Below, one piece after another: positions 1 to 6,806 of a DNA stretch of 12,189 nt. Every line of letters begins with the position of its first letter. The first letter of the stretch is position 1. The stretch is from the NCBI RefSeq assembly GCF_016714275.1, contig NZ_JADJNP010000020.1, positions 1 to 12,189 on the forward strand, given 5' to 3'. Position numbers and translations under genes: made by a program. The notes below the pieces were generated by a model that did no database searches, was not told where the DNA came from, and saw only the letters and a program-made list of their open reading frames with translations. The DNA comes from Tessaracoccus sp. (GTDB taxonomy: Bacteria; Actinomycetota; Actinomycetes; Propionibacteriales; Propionibacteriaceae).

Positions 1-2324
1 GACACCCCGATGCTGATCGTCTTCCCGACAGCGAGTTGATCGCGGTCTGCATGCTTTGTTGACCTTGTTTGCCTCGGCGGGCGAACATTGGGTGCTGACC
101 GTGACGCTTTCTGAACGGCGGCACATTAAAACCACGGCCGTGGTGATGCCCCCGAATCTCCTCGGCGGACATCCCGGTTTTCTCGCTGGCGATGCGCAGC
201 GCCTCACCCATCTGCCCGCGGTTCGCGCCTGGCGGAACCGCGGCGACCGCGGCGGACATGGCGTCGACTTCTTTGCTGCGCCACGCGGGAGGCGTTACGG
301 CGACTGCGATCGCCATGGTCAGCGCGGGTAGGTTCGCTGCGGGCGGGACCGCAGTTGACCGACCCGGACAGCAGGTCGATCTGGCCCTGCGTCAGCCCCG
401 ACGCCCGCCCCACGGTCTGGATCACGGCGCGCAGCCGTTTCTCGGCGGTGGTGCCTGGCGGCATGGACGCGATCGCGTTATTGAGGGTGAGCATCTTGCC
501 CTCGGAGATGCCCGACTGCGCCCCTTACGGTTCGTGATGTGCAGCCTGAGCGCGGCGACGTTCTCGCCGGCCGGGACGCTGCGCGGCGGCGGTCATCGCA
601 GCAATCCCGGCGCCCGGTCATGCCTGCGGCGGCACCGACTGAGGCGATCGCGGCGGCCAGCACGTCGGCGGGGTGCCTGGCGGCACTGTCGCCACCACCT
701 GGCTTGACGGCGGCGATCTCACCCGAGGTCAGCCCGGACTGCAACCCCAGCGACGTCATGGGCTGCGGCTGCGGTTGCCGATGACCGTGGAGCCGATTGC
801 GGCCGACCGAAGGTCAGGCATCTGCATGGCTTCCTGCGCCGCGGTGAGGCGCCGCCTTCCGCGGCCCATGCCGCCGCGGCCAGGTCCCACTCCGCCTTGG
901 TCCCGATGTCGATAAGCCGGCTTCAAAGTTGTCTGGGGTCGCAATCCCACCCGCTACGGTGAGCGCCGGATTCACAAACGCCGGACCCTCGGAACTTTCC
1001 GCCGTTTTCGGAAACCACTTGTCAGCATTCGACACGAGGTATTGAGTGACGACGACAGAAAAGGCGCCCGCCGCGGCCGTCCACGCGGCGGCGGTGGCCG
1101 CGGTGGCGAGGAAGCCTTTGCCCAGGGCGCCGCCGGGAGCCATATGGACCCGGAAGCGCCGATGGCGCCAGTTGATTGCTGACGACGGGTGCGGTGACGG
1201 TCGGGCCGAACGCCAGGCCTTTGACTGGCGCTGGCGGCGGAGAACGCCACCGAGATGATCCTGGTCTTCTGGGCGACGGCCAGAGCCCGATGAGCTGCTG
1301 CACCGGGTGGTAGACCTGGAAGGCTTTCCACATGTTCGCGGCGAATCCGCCGAACCAGCCCGAGGACGCCGCCCACCACGTTTCCGACGGAGGCGACGAT
1401 CTGCGGCCAGGAGTCCCTGATGCCTCGGTGTCGGCCTTGATGCCGGAGGCGAAGTCGCGGACCCCGGCCTGCACGGCGGGCATGTTGTCCCGGATCTGGG
1501 TCAACGCCAGGAGGGCGACGTCGCCGACCGCCTGGAACCCTGGCAGCAGCGCCTGGGTGAGGGGGACGGCCATGTCGGCCATCTGGATTTTCGCCTCGGT
1601 GAACAGCGGCGCGAGACCTTTGCCGAGGGTGACCTTCGCGCCCTCCATGGCCATGCACGAGTTCGCGCTGGGCTTTTGAGCTGGCCCCGACGATGGCCTC
1701 CCGATCCACCTTTGACAGGGTCAGCCCGTATTCTGCGGTCTTCTGCTCCAACGCGGTGAGGCCCTCGGCACCTCGGTTGAGGAATGGCAGCATCGACGTT
1801 CCGGACTTGCCGAACAGTTCGAGGGCGAGCGCCGTCTTCTCGGCCCCGGCGGGCATCTGCTGGAACTTCTCGGCGGTGTCCTTGAGGATGTCGTTGGTGG
1901 GGCGCAGCTGGCCGCCGGCGTCGCGCACCGCGATACCCATGCCGGCGAAGGCCTCGCCGTTGTTGACGATCGACTTGGAGAACAGGCCCATGGACTTGCC
2001 GGCGGCGTCGGCGTCCAGCCCGGCGAGCTTGAACATGCCCCGCATGCCGGAGGCTTCCTCGATGCTGCCGCCCATGACGCGCTGCAGGGCGCCGGCCTCC
2101 TTGCCGACTGTGGTGAACGCGGCGACGGATTCGACTGCGAAGTCTTTGGCCTGCTTGCCCAGCACGGCCAGCCCGGCGCCGGCGGCGACCCCGGCGAGGA
2201 CCTTGCCCATGTTGGCGGCCTGCTGCCCGACGTGGTCGAGGTTGCCGGCGGCGGACTTGGTGGCCGGGCCGGTCATGTCCTTGCCCATCAGGCGGAACAT
2301 CAGATCCACGTTCTTCGACGCCAT
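1..2324 (-). CDS. Tape measure protein, 3'-partial at the window edge, with multiple frameshifts
   Basis: Sets tail length and acts as internal scaffold for tail tube assembly. The ATG at 2324 follows GGAGGTG (2334-2340). The first ~220 residues are clean and resemble the TP901-type tape measure core: a helical, Ala/Gly-rich start (MASKNVDLMFRLMGK), then ALELFGKSGTSMLPFLNRG. From about 1655 leftwards the frame changes repeatedly, but protein-like sequence continues by switching frames: GKGLAPLFTEAKIQMADMAV, FGGFAANMWKAFQVYHPV, VKGLAFGPTVTAPVVSNQ, then a hydrophobic, probably membrane-spanning stretch near 1030-1115 (GFLATAATAAAWTAAAGAF). The 5' end of the window reads NSLSGKTISIGV once one base is corrected, like the 'gKTvtv' strands found towards the C-terminus of many tape measure proteins. 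The gene runs off the window, so it exceeds 770 residues. I treat the frame breaks as sequence error, but decay cannot be excluded. Confidence 0.88.
140..735 (-). repeat. Tandem ~37-38-residue repeat within the tape measure gene
   Basis: Six diverged units can be read across frame breaks. The unit starts, at the Gly of a [ST]G[LIM][ST]xxx[IM] motif or its equivalent, lie near 735 (GLTSGEI), 624 (GMTG), 512 (GISEGKM), 398 (GLTQGQI), about 301 (VTPPAWRSKEV) and 175 (GMSAEEI). Spacings are 111, 112, 114 and then two summing to 223 nt, which fits a period of 37-38 codons. Each unit continues with an Ala-rich helix and usually a VPxG or PPG turn (VPAGENVAAL, MPPGTTAEKRL, VPPGANRGQM). No known domain is recognised. 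The motif and spacing are seen directly; the assignment to the tape measure protein is inferred from continuity. Confidence 0.6.
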
Positions 2325-2862
2325 CTGGCCAGACACCTCCCGGCGGCTAGTAGGAACTCGTCGAGGAACCGCTTGTGCAGCCACCGCGACCACGTCCACG
2401 TGGCCATGACTTGGTCGGCGTCGGTGCGGTAGGCCCACCGCAGGGCCGGCTCGTAGGAGCGGACCTCGGCGGCCATGTCGTCGGCTATGCCGGCGGTGTC
2501 TCCCCCGAGGGGGTCGTAGGGTCCGCCTCGTCTGTCACGCCGTGCTCCACCATCGCCGCGGCGAAGGCGTCCGGGTCTGCCGGGCGCATCCAGTCCGCGG
2601 CGTTGGGAGGTTGAACTCGCCGAGGTCGTCGATCGAGGCCAGACGGCGGCGCCGCGGGCGAGCGCCATCCACACGAAGAACACCGCGCCCACGGCTCGGC
2701 CTTGGGCCGGTCGGTGGTGGACGTGATCGCCTCGCGCCATTCGTCTTCGCCGCGGCCGAAGAACCGTTGGCAGGCCTGCTCGTCGGCCCACCGCCACACG
2801 GAGATGTCGATCGGGTAGTCGGTGTCCTGGTAGGTGACGACGTACTCGCTCAACGCGCTCAT
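2300..2862 (-). CDS. Tail assembly chaperone, extended GT-like product by -1 frameshift
   Basis: Downstream of the short chaperone the -1 frame stays open from about 2520 to a TGA at 2300 and encodes protein-like sequence: GIADDMAAEVRSYEPALRWA, then TWTWSRWLHKRFLDEFLL. It overlaps the tape measure start by 25 bases, as GT-type second chaperones often do. With the three presumed missing bases restored plus a -1 shift, the product is 188 residues and length-consistent. Lambda G/GT and most siphophages make such a fusion by programmed frameshifting. The caveat is that a single missing base in the G or C run at 2501-2513 would produce the same picture without programmed frameshifting. Confidence 0.6.
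2334..2340 (-). promoter_or_regulatory. Ribosome binding site of the tape measure gene
   Basis: GGAGGTG lies nine bases upstream of the ATG at 2324. It favours that ATG over the in-frame GTG at 2336, which overlaps the Shine-Dalgarno sequence itself, and over the more distant upstream codons of the same open frame. Confidence 0.7.
2485..2862 (-). CDS. Tail assembly chaperone (G-like, short product)
   Basis: Probably coats the tape measure protein during tail assembly. The assignment rests mainly on position: directly between tail tube/gp10-like genes and the tape measure gene, with an overlapping -1 frame open downstream. The ATG at 2862 has AAAGGG six bases upstream; the product begins MSALSEYVVTYQDTDYPIDI. 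The frame is broken at about 2690, 2645 and 2612. Restoring one C in a short C run at each point gives a smooth protein: EPWA-AVFFVWMALARG, then VWP-SIDDLGEFNLP, then NAADWMRPADP. Corrected length is 126 residues, with a TAG stop at 2485. The acidic, Trp/Phe-containing sequence with VFFVWMALARG fits siphophage chaperones, which are poorly conserved. Confidence 0.7.
   Translation of the reverse strand: MSALSEYVVTYQDTDYPIDISVWRWADEQACQRFFGRGEDEWREAITSTTDRPKAEPWARCSSCGWRSPAAPPSGLDRRPRRVQPPNAADWMRPADPDAFAAAMVEHGVTDEADPTTPSGETPPA
2501..2513 (-). promoter_or_regulatory. Candidate -1 frameshift site of the tail chaperone
   Basis: On the minus strand the overlap holds CCCCCTCGGGGGA, just before the zero-frame stop at 2485. 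A tRNA on GGG could re-pair after a -1 slip in the G run. It is not a perfect X-XXY-YYZ heptamer as sequenced. One extra G would alter both the frame and the motif, so the exact slip point is uncertain. Confidence 0.4.
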
Positions 2863-2883
2863 ATCTGCCCTTTCGATGTGCCG

Positions 2884-2903
2884 GCCGGTTAGCCGGTTAG
2901 CCG
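2884..2903. repeat. Short tandem repeat between gp10-like and chaperone genes
   Basis: Two 8-bp units gccggtta plus a partial third lie in the 106-bp gap between the gp10-like stop (2969) and the chaperone start (2862). The gap is open in the chaperone frame, but the Shine-Dalgarno before 2862 argues that it is not translated. I see no hairpin or promoter with confidence here. Confidence 0.45.
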
Positions 2904-2968
2904 AGCTACGTTCGCCGCGGACGGCCGCCGCGTAGGCGGTGCCGAGGGTTCCATCCGCGTGCCCACTC

Positions 2969-3697
2969 CTATGCCGAGTGGCCCTGGCGCTGGACTTTTG
3001 CGGCCTTATTGACCCGAGCCGCAATCTGCTCCGCGATGGAGTCCAACGCCTGCCCCGTGCGGGTCATGGCGGCGGGAATCTCACCCTCGGCGGTCTGCCA
3101 CCACCAGCCAACCCGGTTAGGGGTTTGGTATACCCACGTGTCAAGGTCGCCGTACCGCTTCGCGTGCCGGCGTGGGCCGGAGAACACGGGGTGCCGCCAC
3201 CGGCCGTAGTTGATCAACCTGGGGAGGCTGCGCTGATGGGCGGCATCCGCGACGCGGACGTGCGGGACCGTGACCGACATTTCGCCTTTGCGGTCCGTCG
3301 CGGGTGACAGATATGCCGCGGGCCACCGACCGCGCGCAACCCGGACCGCTTCTTCAACGCCTTCCACTTGCTTCGCGGTCTTTCAGCGTCTTTCCTGTGG
3401 CGACAGCCCGGCCATGTTCCCAGTCGCCTTGGCCGCCGCCTCTTCGTGCCGCTGGCGCTGCCGCCTGTCTTTCCCGAGCCTTGAGTGGTGGTCTCCATTC
3501 CGGGCGCAGCACACCGACCTGGAGGTCTTGGTGGTGGAGAACGTGAGGCCGCGCACCGCGGCACGTTCGGCGTCCAGGATCGGTTTGGCGGAGTCCCGCA
3601 ACGCCTTGCGCAACTCCTTGACCACCACCTGATCGGATGCCAGGAGCGCACGGGCGACCGCGGCCAGGTCCGGCCCGTCGACCCGCACCGCAGTCAT
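2969..3697 (-). CDS. HK97 gp10-like tail completion/neck protein, frameshifted
   Basis: The ATG at 3697 is two bases after the tail tube stop. The N-terminal third is clean (MTAVRVDGPDLAAVARALLA, then KELRKALRDSAKPILDAERA) and resembles the amphipathic helix start of HK97 gp10-family proteins. Between about 3530 and 3365 the frame changes several times; recognisable pieces are GNMAGLS, KALKKRSGLRA and VARGRWPAAYLS in different frames. From 3367 to the TAG at 2969 it is clean again and carries the Arg/Trp signature LINYGRWRHPVFSG, then WWWQTAEGEIPAAM and a final helix, as in actinophage gp10-like proteins that end 'RHPVF...W'. These proteins contribute to head-tail joining or tail completion. 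The position after, rather than before, the tube gene is unusual for that family. Function is by similarity of short motifs only. Confidence 0.65.
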
Positions 3698-3699
3698 GG

Positions 3700-4701
3700 C
3701 TACAGGGCGGTGTCGGTGGTGATGGTCTTCCAGGTGGGGGCGTTGGTGCCGTCGTACTCCCACCGCCAGTTCCAGTCCGTAGTCAACTCTTCGGGCCCGT
3801 CGATGCCCTGCGAGGCGGGCTCGATGAACGTGCCCGGGAGGGTGAGGGTGTGGGCGAAGTAGTCGGAGCCGGCGATCAGGGCGCCGGTCCACACGACCTG
3901 CAGCGATGTGGTCGCGTTGGACAGCGACTGGTCTTCGAGGGTCTTGTCGATCCAGTCCCGCTTCAGGGTGCCGGTGACCTCGAGGACACCGTTCTGCACC
4001 GGCTCGGACTTCAGGCCGGAGTTGCAGGCGGTGTGGTCGCCGACGTCCAGCGGCCGGGAGTAGTCCATGGACCAGGACCGGACACCCTGCAGGGCGGCCT
4101 CGGAACCGAACGCGCCGACCTTGACGCACATGTCCACCCCGCGGACCCGCGGAGTGGCCGTCGCGTAGGAGGCGACTGCGAGGGCGGTGGTGTTGTCGAA
4201 CTGGCGGCCGTCCAACGTGAGGCCCACTTCGAGGACGCCGCCGACCTCGCACGAGAACGTTGCGGCGGTCACCTTGCCCCCGGTCATGGTGGCGGGGATG
4301 GCGGTGCCGGCGGAGCTGCGGGCGATCCGGGACACCTGGAAGGTGTGGGAGAGTCCGTAGTCCTCGTTGTCGATGGTGTGGACCTGCTCGTAGGCGGTGC
4401 CCGTCTTCAACGTCGAGGTGGACGTCTTGCCGAACACGGCCTGCAGCAGCAGCCCCATGTCCTTGTAGGTGGCGTCGAACTCCACCGACCCCTCGGCACC
4501 CAAAGTGGTCTGGACGCGGTGGGCGCCGATCGCCGACCGCAGACCGGCCTGCAGGGAGGCGCCTTCGGCGACGCCGATGACGGGGGCGACCTTCGCCGAC
4601 CGGACCCGGCGGAACCGGGTTGCGGCGACGGCGGTGCCGTAGACGGTTTCGGCGACGGAGTAGCCGAACTGTGTGCCCAAACCGCTGCGTGGGGAGGCCA
4701 T
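3700..4701 (-). CDS. Major tail (tube) protein
   Basis: Forms the hexameric rings of the tail tube. The open frame is intact at 333 residues. The ATG at 4701 has AAGGTGAG upstream, inside the end of the preceding gene, and starts MASPRSGLGTQFGYSVAETV, typical of actinophage tube proteins (short tail, then GYs.E..YGT). The body is beta-rich with repeated Thr/Val strands: GAEGSVEFDATYKDMGLLLQ, SHTFQVSRIA, and LEVTGTLKRDWIDKTLEDQS, the last a pattern shared with tube and procapsid-like beta-sandwich proteins. It ends WKTITTDTAL with a TAG at 3700. The gp10-like gene follows after two bases, and it sits downstream of the connector and terminator genes, as expected for the tube gene. No frameshift is seen. 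Confidence 0.85.
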   Translation of the reverse strand: MASPRSGLGTQFGYSVAETVYGTAVAATRFRRVRSAKVAPVIGVAEGASLQAGLRSAIGAHRVQTTLGAEGSVEFDATYKDMGLLLQAVFGKTSTSTLKTGTAYEQVHTIDNEDYGLSHTFQVSRIARSSAGTAIPATMTGGKVTAATFSCEVGGVLEVGLTLDGRQFDNTTALAVASYATATPRVRGVDMCVKVGAFGSEAALQGVRSWSMDYSRPLDVGDHTACNSGLKSEPVQNGVLEVTGTLKRDWIDKTLEDQSLSNATTSLQVVWTGALIAGSDYFAHTLTLPGTFIEPASQGIDGPEELTTDWNWRWEYDGTNAPTWKTITTDTAL

Positions 4702-4702
4702 G

Positions 4703-4903
4703 TCACTTGCTCACCTTCTGCGGCCGGGCCGCCTTCTCGGGGGTGGTGTCTGCGGGCTCCCACTGTGCGGGTTCCCCTGTCGCGCCGGTCTGCACCAGCA
4801 CGTCGTCGGGCAGGTCGACGATGTCGCCCGGGTGGACCGTGATGGCACGGCCGCGGACGACGACGGTCTTGGGCTCGGTTTCGAGCCAGCGGAACTTGGC
4901 CAC
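4703..4903 (-). CDS. Small hypothetical protein upstream of the tail tube gene
   Basis: A 66-residue product beginning (GTG) VAKFRWLETEPKTVVVRG and continuing with AITVHPGDIVDLPDDVLV, which looks like a compact beta-barrel-like fold, and a Pro/Lys-rich end. Two in-frame GTG codons compete. The GTG at 4903 has AGAGGT (4911-4916) seven bases upstream, whereas the GTG at 4912 abuts that sequence, so 4903 is preferred; the longer form would have 69 residues. The stop lies one base before the tube ATG, so translation is probably coupled. Similar short proteins occur before tube genes in actinophages, usually without a known function. Confidence 0.7.
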   Translation of the reverse strand: MAKFRWLETEPKTVVVRGRAITVHPGDIVDLPDDVLVQTGATGEPAQWEPADTTPEKAARPQKVSK

Positions 4904-4910
4904 GGAGGGC

Positions 4911-4916
4911 ACCTCT
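4911..4916 (-). promoter_or_regulatory. Ribosome binding site that decides the 4903 start
   Basis: AGAGGT lies seven bases upstream of the GTG at 4903. The alternative GTG at 4912 overlaps this sequence and has no purine-rich motif at the right distance. Confidence 0.5.
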
Positions 4917-4919
4917 CGG

Positions 4920-5387
4920 TTAGATGACGGCGGTGTAGTGGACGGTGAACGGGAGCCGCACGAACGCGCCGTCCTCGGACGGGCCCGCGTACACCTGCCC
5001 GGCGGCCAGTTCGAGGTTGAGCACGTCGGGCAGGCCGAGGCCGACGTTGTCGCGGAGCGCGTCGAGGGCGTCTTCCATCAGGGCGAACGCCCGGTCCAGC
5101 AGGGGCGTGAAGTTGTCGTCGCCGGACTGCGCCCACACCTCGCACACGATGCTGCCCTCGTCGTCGCGCTCGGCGGCCGCGCCGCGGGGCCCGCCGATGG
5201 TGCGGTAGGACTGCTCGAAGTCGCCGGCGAGGCCCTCTTCGGAGGTGGTGTCGCCGGCGACGATGAGCCCGTCGCGCAGGTAGGCCTGCGTGAGGGGCGG
5301 GCCGATCGTGACGGTCGTGTCGAGGACCTGGTCGAGGCAGGTGTGGACGGCGTAGACCACGCGGAGCCAGGCGGTGGGCGACGGCAT
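4920..5387 (-). CDS. Probable tail terminator protein
   Basis: A 155-residue protein starting MPSPTAWLRVVYAVHTCLDQ. The ATG at 5387 overlaps the connector stop (TGATG), indicating coupled translation; no strong Shine-Dalgarno is seen. An initial helix is followed by TVTIGPPLTQAYLRDGLIVA, an acidic loop and paired beta segments SIVCEVWAQSG and YAGPSEDGAFVRLPFTVHY, separated by a helix FALMEDALDALRD. This alpha/beta layout and the GP-P-T...VxVG-like start match tail terminators of HK97/lambda-type siphophages, which cap the tail tube and join it to the connector. Position between connector and tube gene fits this role. The assignment rests on layout and context rather than on a diagnostic motif. 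Confidence 0.6.
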   Translation of the reverse strand: MPSPTAWLRVVYAVHTCLDQVLDTTVTIGPPLTQAYLRDGLIVAGDTTSEEGLAGDFEQSYRTIGGPRGAAAERDDEGSIVCEVWAQSGDDNFTPLLDRAFALMEDALDALRDNVGLGLPDVLNLELAAGQVYAGPSEDGAFVRLPFTVHYTAVI

Positions 5388-6163
5388 CAGGCGAACCCGG
5401 TGATCCGGTTGAGGTCCCACAGTTCGGCGACGAAGTTGGGCACCGCGAACGGTGCCTCGTCGGCCCACGACCCGCCGCGGGCCTGCACCGAGCCGCGCTG
5501 ATATTTCCACAGGTGCGCGCACATGCGCAGCGCGCCTTGCACGTCGGCTCCGGGCTGGACGCGGTAGCCGGCCAGGTAGGTGACGACGATGGCCGTGTCG
5601 CAGGTCCAGCCCGCGGTGCGGGTGAGGATCCCGGCGGCATGGTTGGCGCGGTAGTTGGTGACCGGGACACCGTCGACCGTCACCGAGGCGACGGCCAGCA
5701 CCGGGCAGGCGGACAGCGACAGATACGGCCCACCGTCGCCGGTCAACGTGTCGACGACGGTGCGGCGGCCGAACACGCGGCCGGTGTAGGACTCGGCGAT
5801 GGAGGCGACGTCGGCGACGATGCTGCGCAGCTCCTCATCGGAGTCCTGGGTGGTGATGTTGAGGTGGCCTTTGACCTGGCGCAGGCTGACCGCGGGGACG
5901 CCGGCCGGGTCGGTGGCGGTGAAACTGTCGCGGTAGGCGGACTCGTGCAGGCCGGTGGCCTGCCAGTCGATGACGTGCAGCCCGGGCATGAGCGCGGGGA
6001 CGCCGGTGCGGTACAGCCCGACACCGTAATGGTCGACGTGCGGATCCCCGGTCGTGCCGTCTGGGTAGGTGACCAGGGCGGTGACGGTGGTGGCGTCGGC
6101 GGGGGTTCCGTCGACGTCGACGGTGATCGAGGTGGAGTACACGTCCCCCACGTCGACGCTCAC
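5387..6163 (-). CDS. Head-tail connector (gp6-like adaptor) with an N-terminal beta domain
   Basis: A 258-residue protein with a GTG start at 6163 that overlaps the preceding stop by 4 bases (GTGA) and has GGAGGG six bases upstream. Residues 1-95 form a Thr/Val-rich beta domain (SITVDVDGTPADATTVTALV, then GLYRTGVPALMPGLHVIDWQ). Residues 96-258 match the helical gp6/adaptor type: SLRQVKGHLNITTQDSDEEL, IAESYTGRVFGRRTVVDTLT, TYLAGYRVQPGADVQGALRM. Such connectors form a ring under the portal through which DNA passes. The next gene, the probable tail terminator, begins at the stop. The N-terminal beta extension is not part of the minimal gp6 fold. Confidence 0.8.
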   Translation of the reverse strand: MSVDVGDVYSTSITVDVDGTPADATTVTALVTYPDGTTGDPHVDHYGVGLYRTGVPALMPGLHVIDWQATGLHESAYRDSFTATDPAGVPAVSLRQVKGHLNITTQDSDEELRSIVADVASIAESYTGRVFGRRTVVDTLTGDGGPYLSLSACPVLAVASVTVDGVPVTNYRANHAAGILTRTAGWTCDTAIVVTYLAGYRVQPGADVQGALRMCAHLWKYQRGSVQARGGSWADEAPFAVPNFVAELWDLNRITGFA

Positions 6164-6297
6164 TCGTCGCCCTCCATGTCCGCGGTCGGGACGAACCCGG
6201 ACTCGTCATAGGTGGGATGGGCCTCGGCGAGCACGTCGTAGGTGGGGAACGCCGCGGCGACAGCGTCGTAAGTGCCCCAGTGGGTGCGCCCGGCCAT
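6160..6297 (-). CDS. 45-residue protein with a TYD tandem repeat
   Basis: The ATG at 6297 overlaps the previous stop (TGATG) and is preceded by AGAGGT, so translation is well supported despite its size. The product begins MAGRTHWG, followed by three short units TYDAVAAAFP, TYDVLAEAHP and TYDESGFVP, each starting Thr-Tyr-Asp and ending in Pro. It ends in an acidic tail MEGDE. The stop overlaps the GTG start of the connector by 4 bases. I do not recognise a family. A structural role or a chaperone for head completion is possible from location alone. Confidence 0.65.
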   Translation of the reverse strand: MAGRTHWGTYDAVAAAFPTYDVLAEAHPTYDESGFVPTADMEGDE

Positions 6298-6539
6298 CAG
6301 TAGACCTCTTTCCACGACATCGCCGCCAGGACGGTACCGGCGCGCAGCCGCACCGCGGCCTCGGCGGGCAGGTGCGTCGCCGCGCCCGCCCCGGCGAGGA
6401 TGGTCTGCCAGAAGTCGGCGCCGTCGGTGACGACATGCGTGGACGAGAACAGGGTGCGGGGGTCGGAGGTGCGGGCCCTGCCGAACGCGTCGTTGTGCGC
6501 CGAGTCGGCGTCGACGGTGAGCGCCGGCGTGACGACCAT
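6297..6539 (-). CDS. 80-residue protein resembling the N-terminus of larger phage structural proteins
   Basis: The ATG at 6539 overlaps the preceding stop (TGATG) and has GAGG seven bases upstream. After a short leader the sequence contains NDAFGRARTSDPRTLFSSTH, then FWQTILAGAGAATHLPAEAA and VRLRAGT. As I recall, large tailed-phage virion proteins often open with a similar 'AFGRLRVS.P.tLFdS' segment followed by a Gly/Thr-His-x-x-x segment, and go on for hundreds of residues. Here the protein ends at WKEVY with a TGA, and no continuation is found in other frames, since the next gene starts at once. It may be a naturally short relative or a remnant. The family link is from memory of the motif and has not been tested by search. 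Confidence 0.65.
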   Translation of the reverse strand: MVVTPALTVDADSAHNDAFGRARTSDPRTLFSSTHVVTDGADFWQTILAGAGAATHLPAEAAVRLRAGTVLAAMSWKEVY

Positions 6540-6721
6540 CAGGCGCCTCGGCGGGTCTGGCGGCCGCGCGGGGTGCGCTTGGCCTCAGGTGCGGCGGCAC
6601 GCTCGGCGCCGGCGCCGGTGTGGGCGTCGATCTGGTCCTGGACCTGGCGGGCGCGGTCGGTGTTCCCGGCCGCATCATAGCCGGCCTTCTCGGCGCGCAG
6701 CGCGTCCACGATGTCTCCCAC
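6539..6721 (-). CDS. 60-residue hypothetical protein after the capsid gene
   Basis: The GTG start at 6721 has GGAG six bases upstream, and the stop overlaps the next ATG (TGATG). The product is MGDIVDALRAEKAGYDAAGN followed by TDRARQVQDQIDAHTG, a charged helical hairpin, then an Ala-rich linker and a very basic tail RTPRGRQTRRGA. Small proteins with a RAEKAGYxxxGxxDRxxxV pattern are common after capsid genes in actinophages, with unknown role. It is the first gene after the hairpin at 6755-6793. Confidence 0.7.
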   Translation of the reverse strand: MGDIVDALRAEKAGYDAAGNTDRARQVQDQIDAHTGAGAERAAAPEAKRTPRGRQTRRGA

Positions 6722-6754
6722 AGGGGTCTCCGATCGGTGTGCAAGGGGGTGGTG

Positions 6755-6793
6755 CCCTGGCGGGCGGGCGGGGCAGTCGCCCGCCCGCCAGGG
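6755..6793 (-). terminator. Strong 16-bp hairpin downstream of the capsid gene
   Basis: The arms ccctggcgggcgggcg (6755-6770) and cgcccgcccgccaggg (6778-6793) are perfectly complementary over 16 bp and enclose a 7-base loop. It lies 14 bases past the capsid stop, in the 85-bp gap before the next gene. No T run follows on the minus strand, so it would be a U-less terminator, an attenuator that lowers expression of downstream genes relative to capsid, or an RNA stabiliser for the capsid message. Confidence 0.7.
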
Positions 6794-6806
6794 GTCAAGC
6801 GGTGAC

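Noticed and set aside
2884..2903. The 8-bp tandem repeat as an operator or origin iteron
   Set aside because: Only two full units, not palindromic, and inside a dense late operon. Listed only as a repeat.
3637..4842. 401-residue open frame on the plus strand
   Set aside because: It lies antisense to the tail tube gene and its neighbours. It is Gly/Arg-rich with no recognisable motif, and such frames are expected on the opposite strand of very GC-rich genes.
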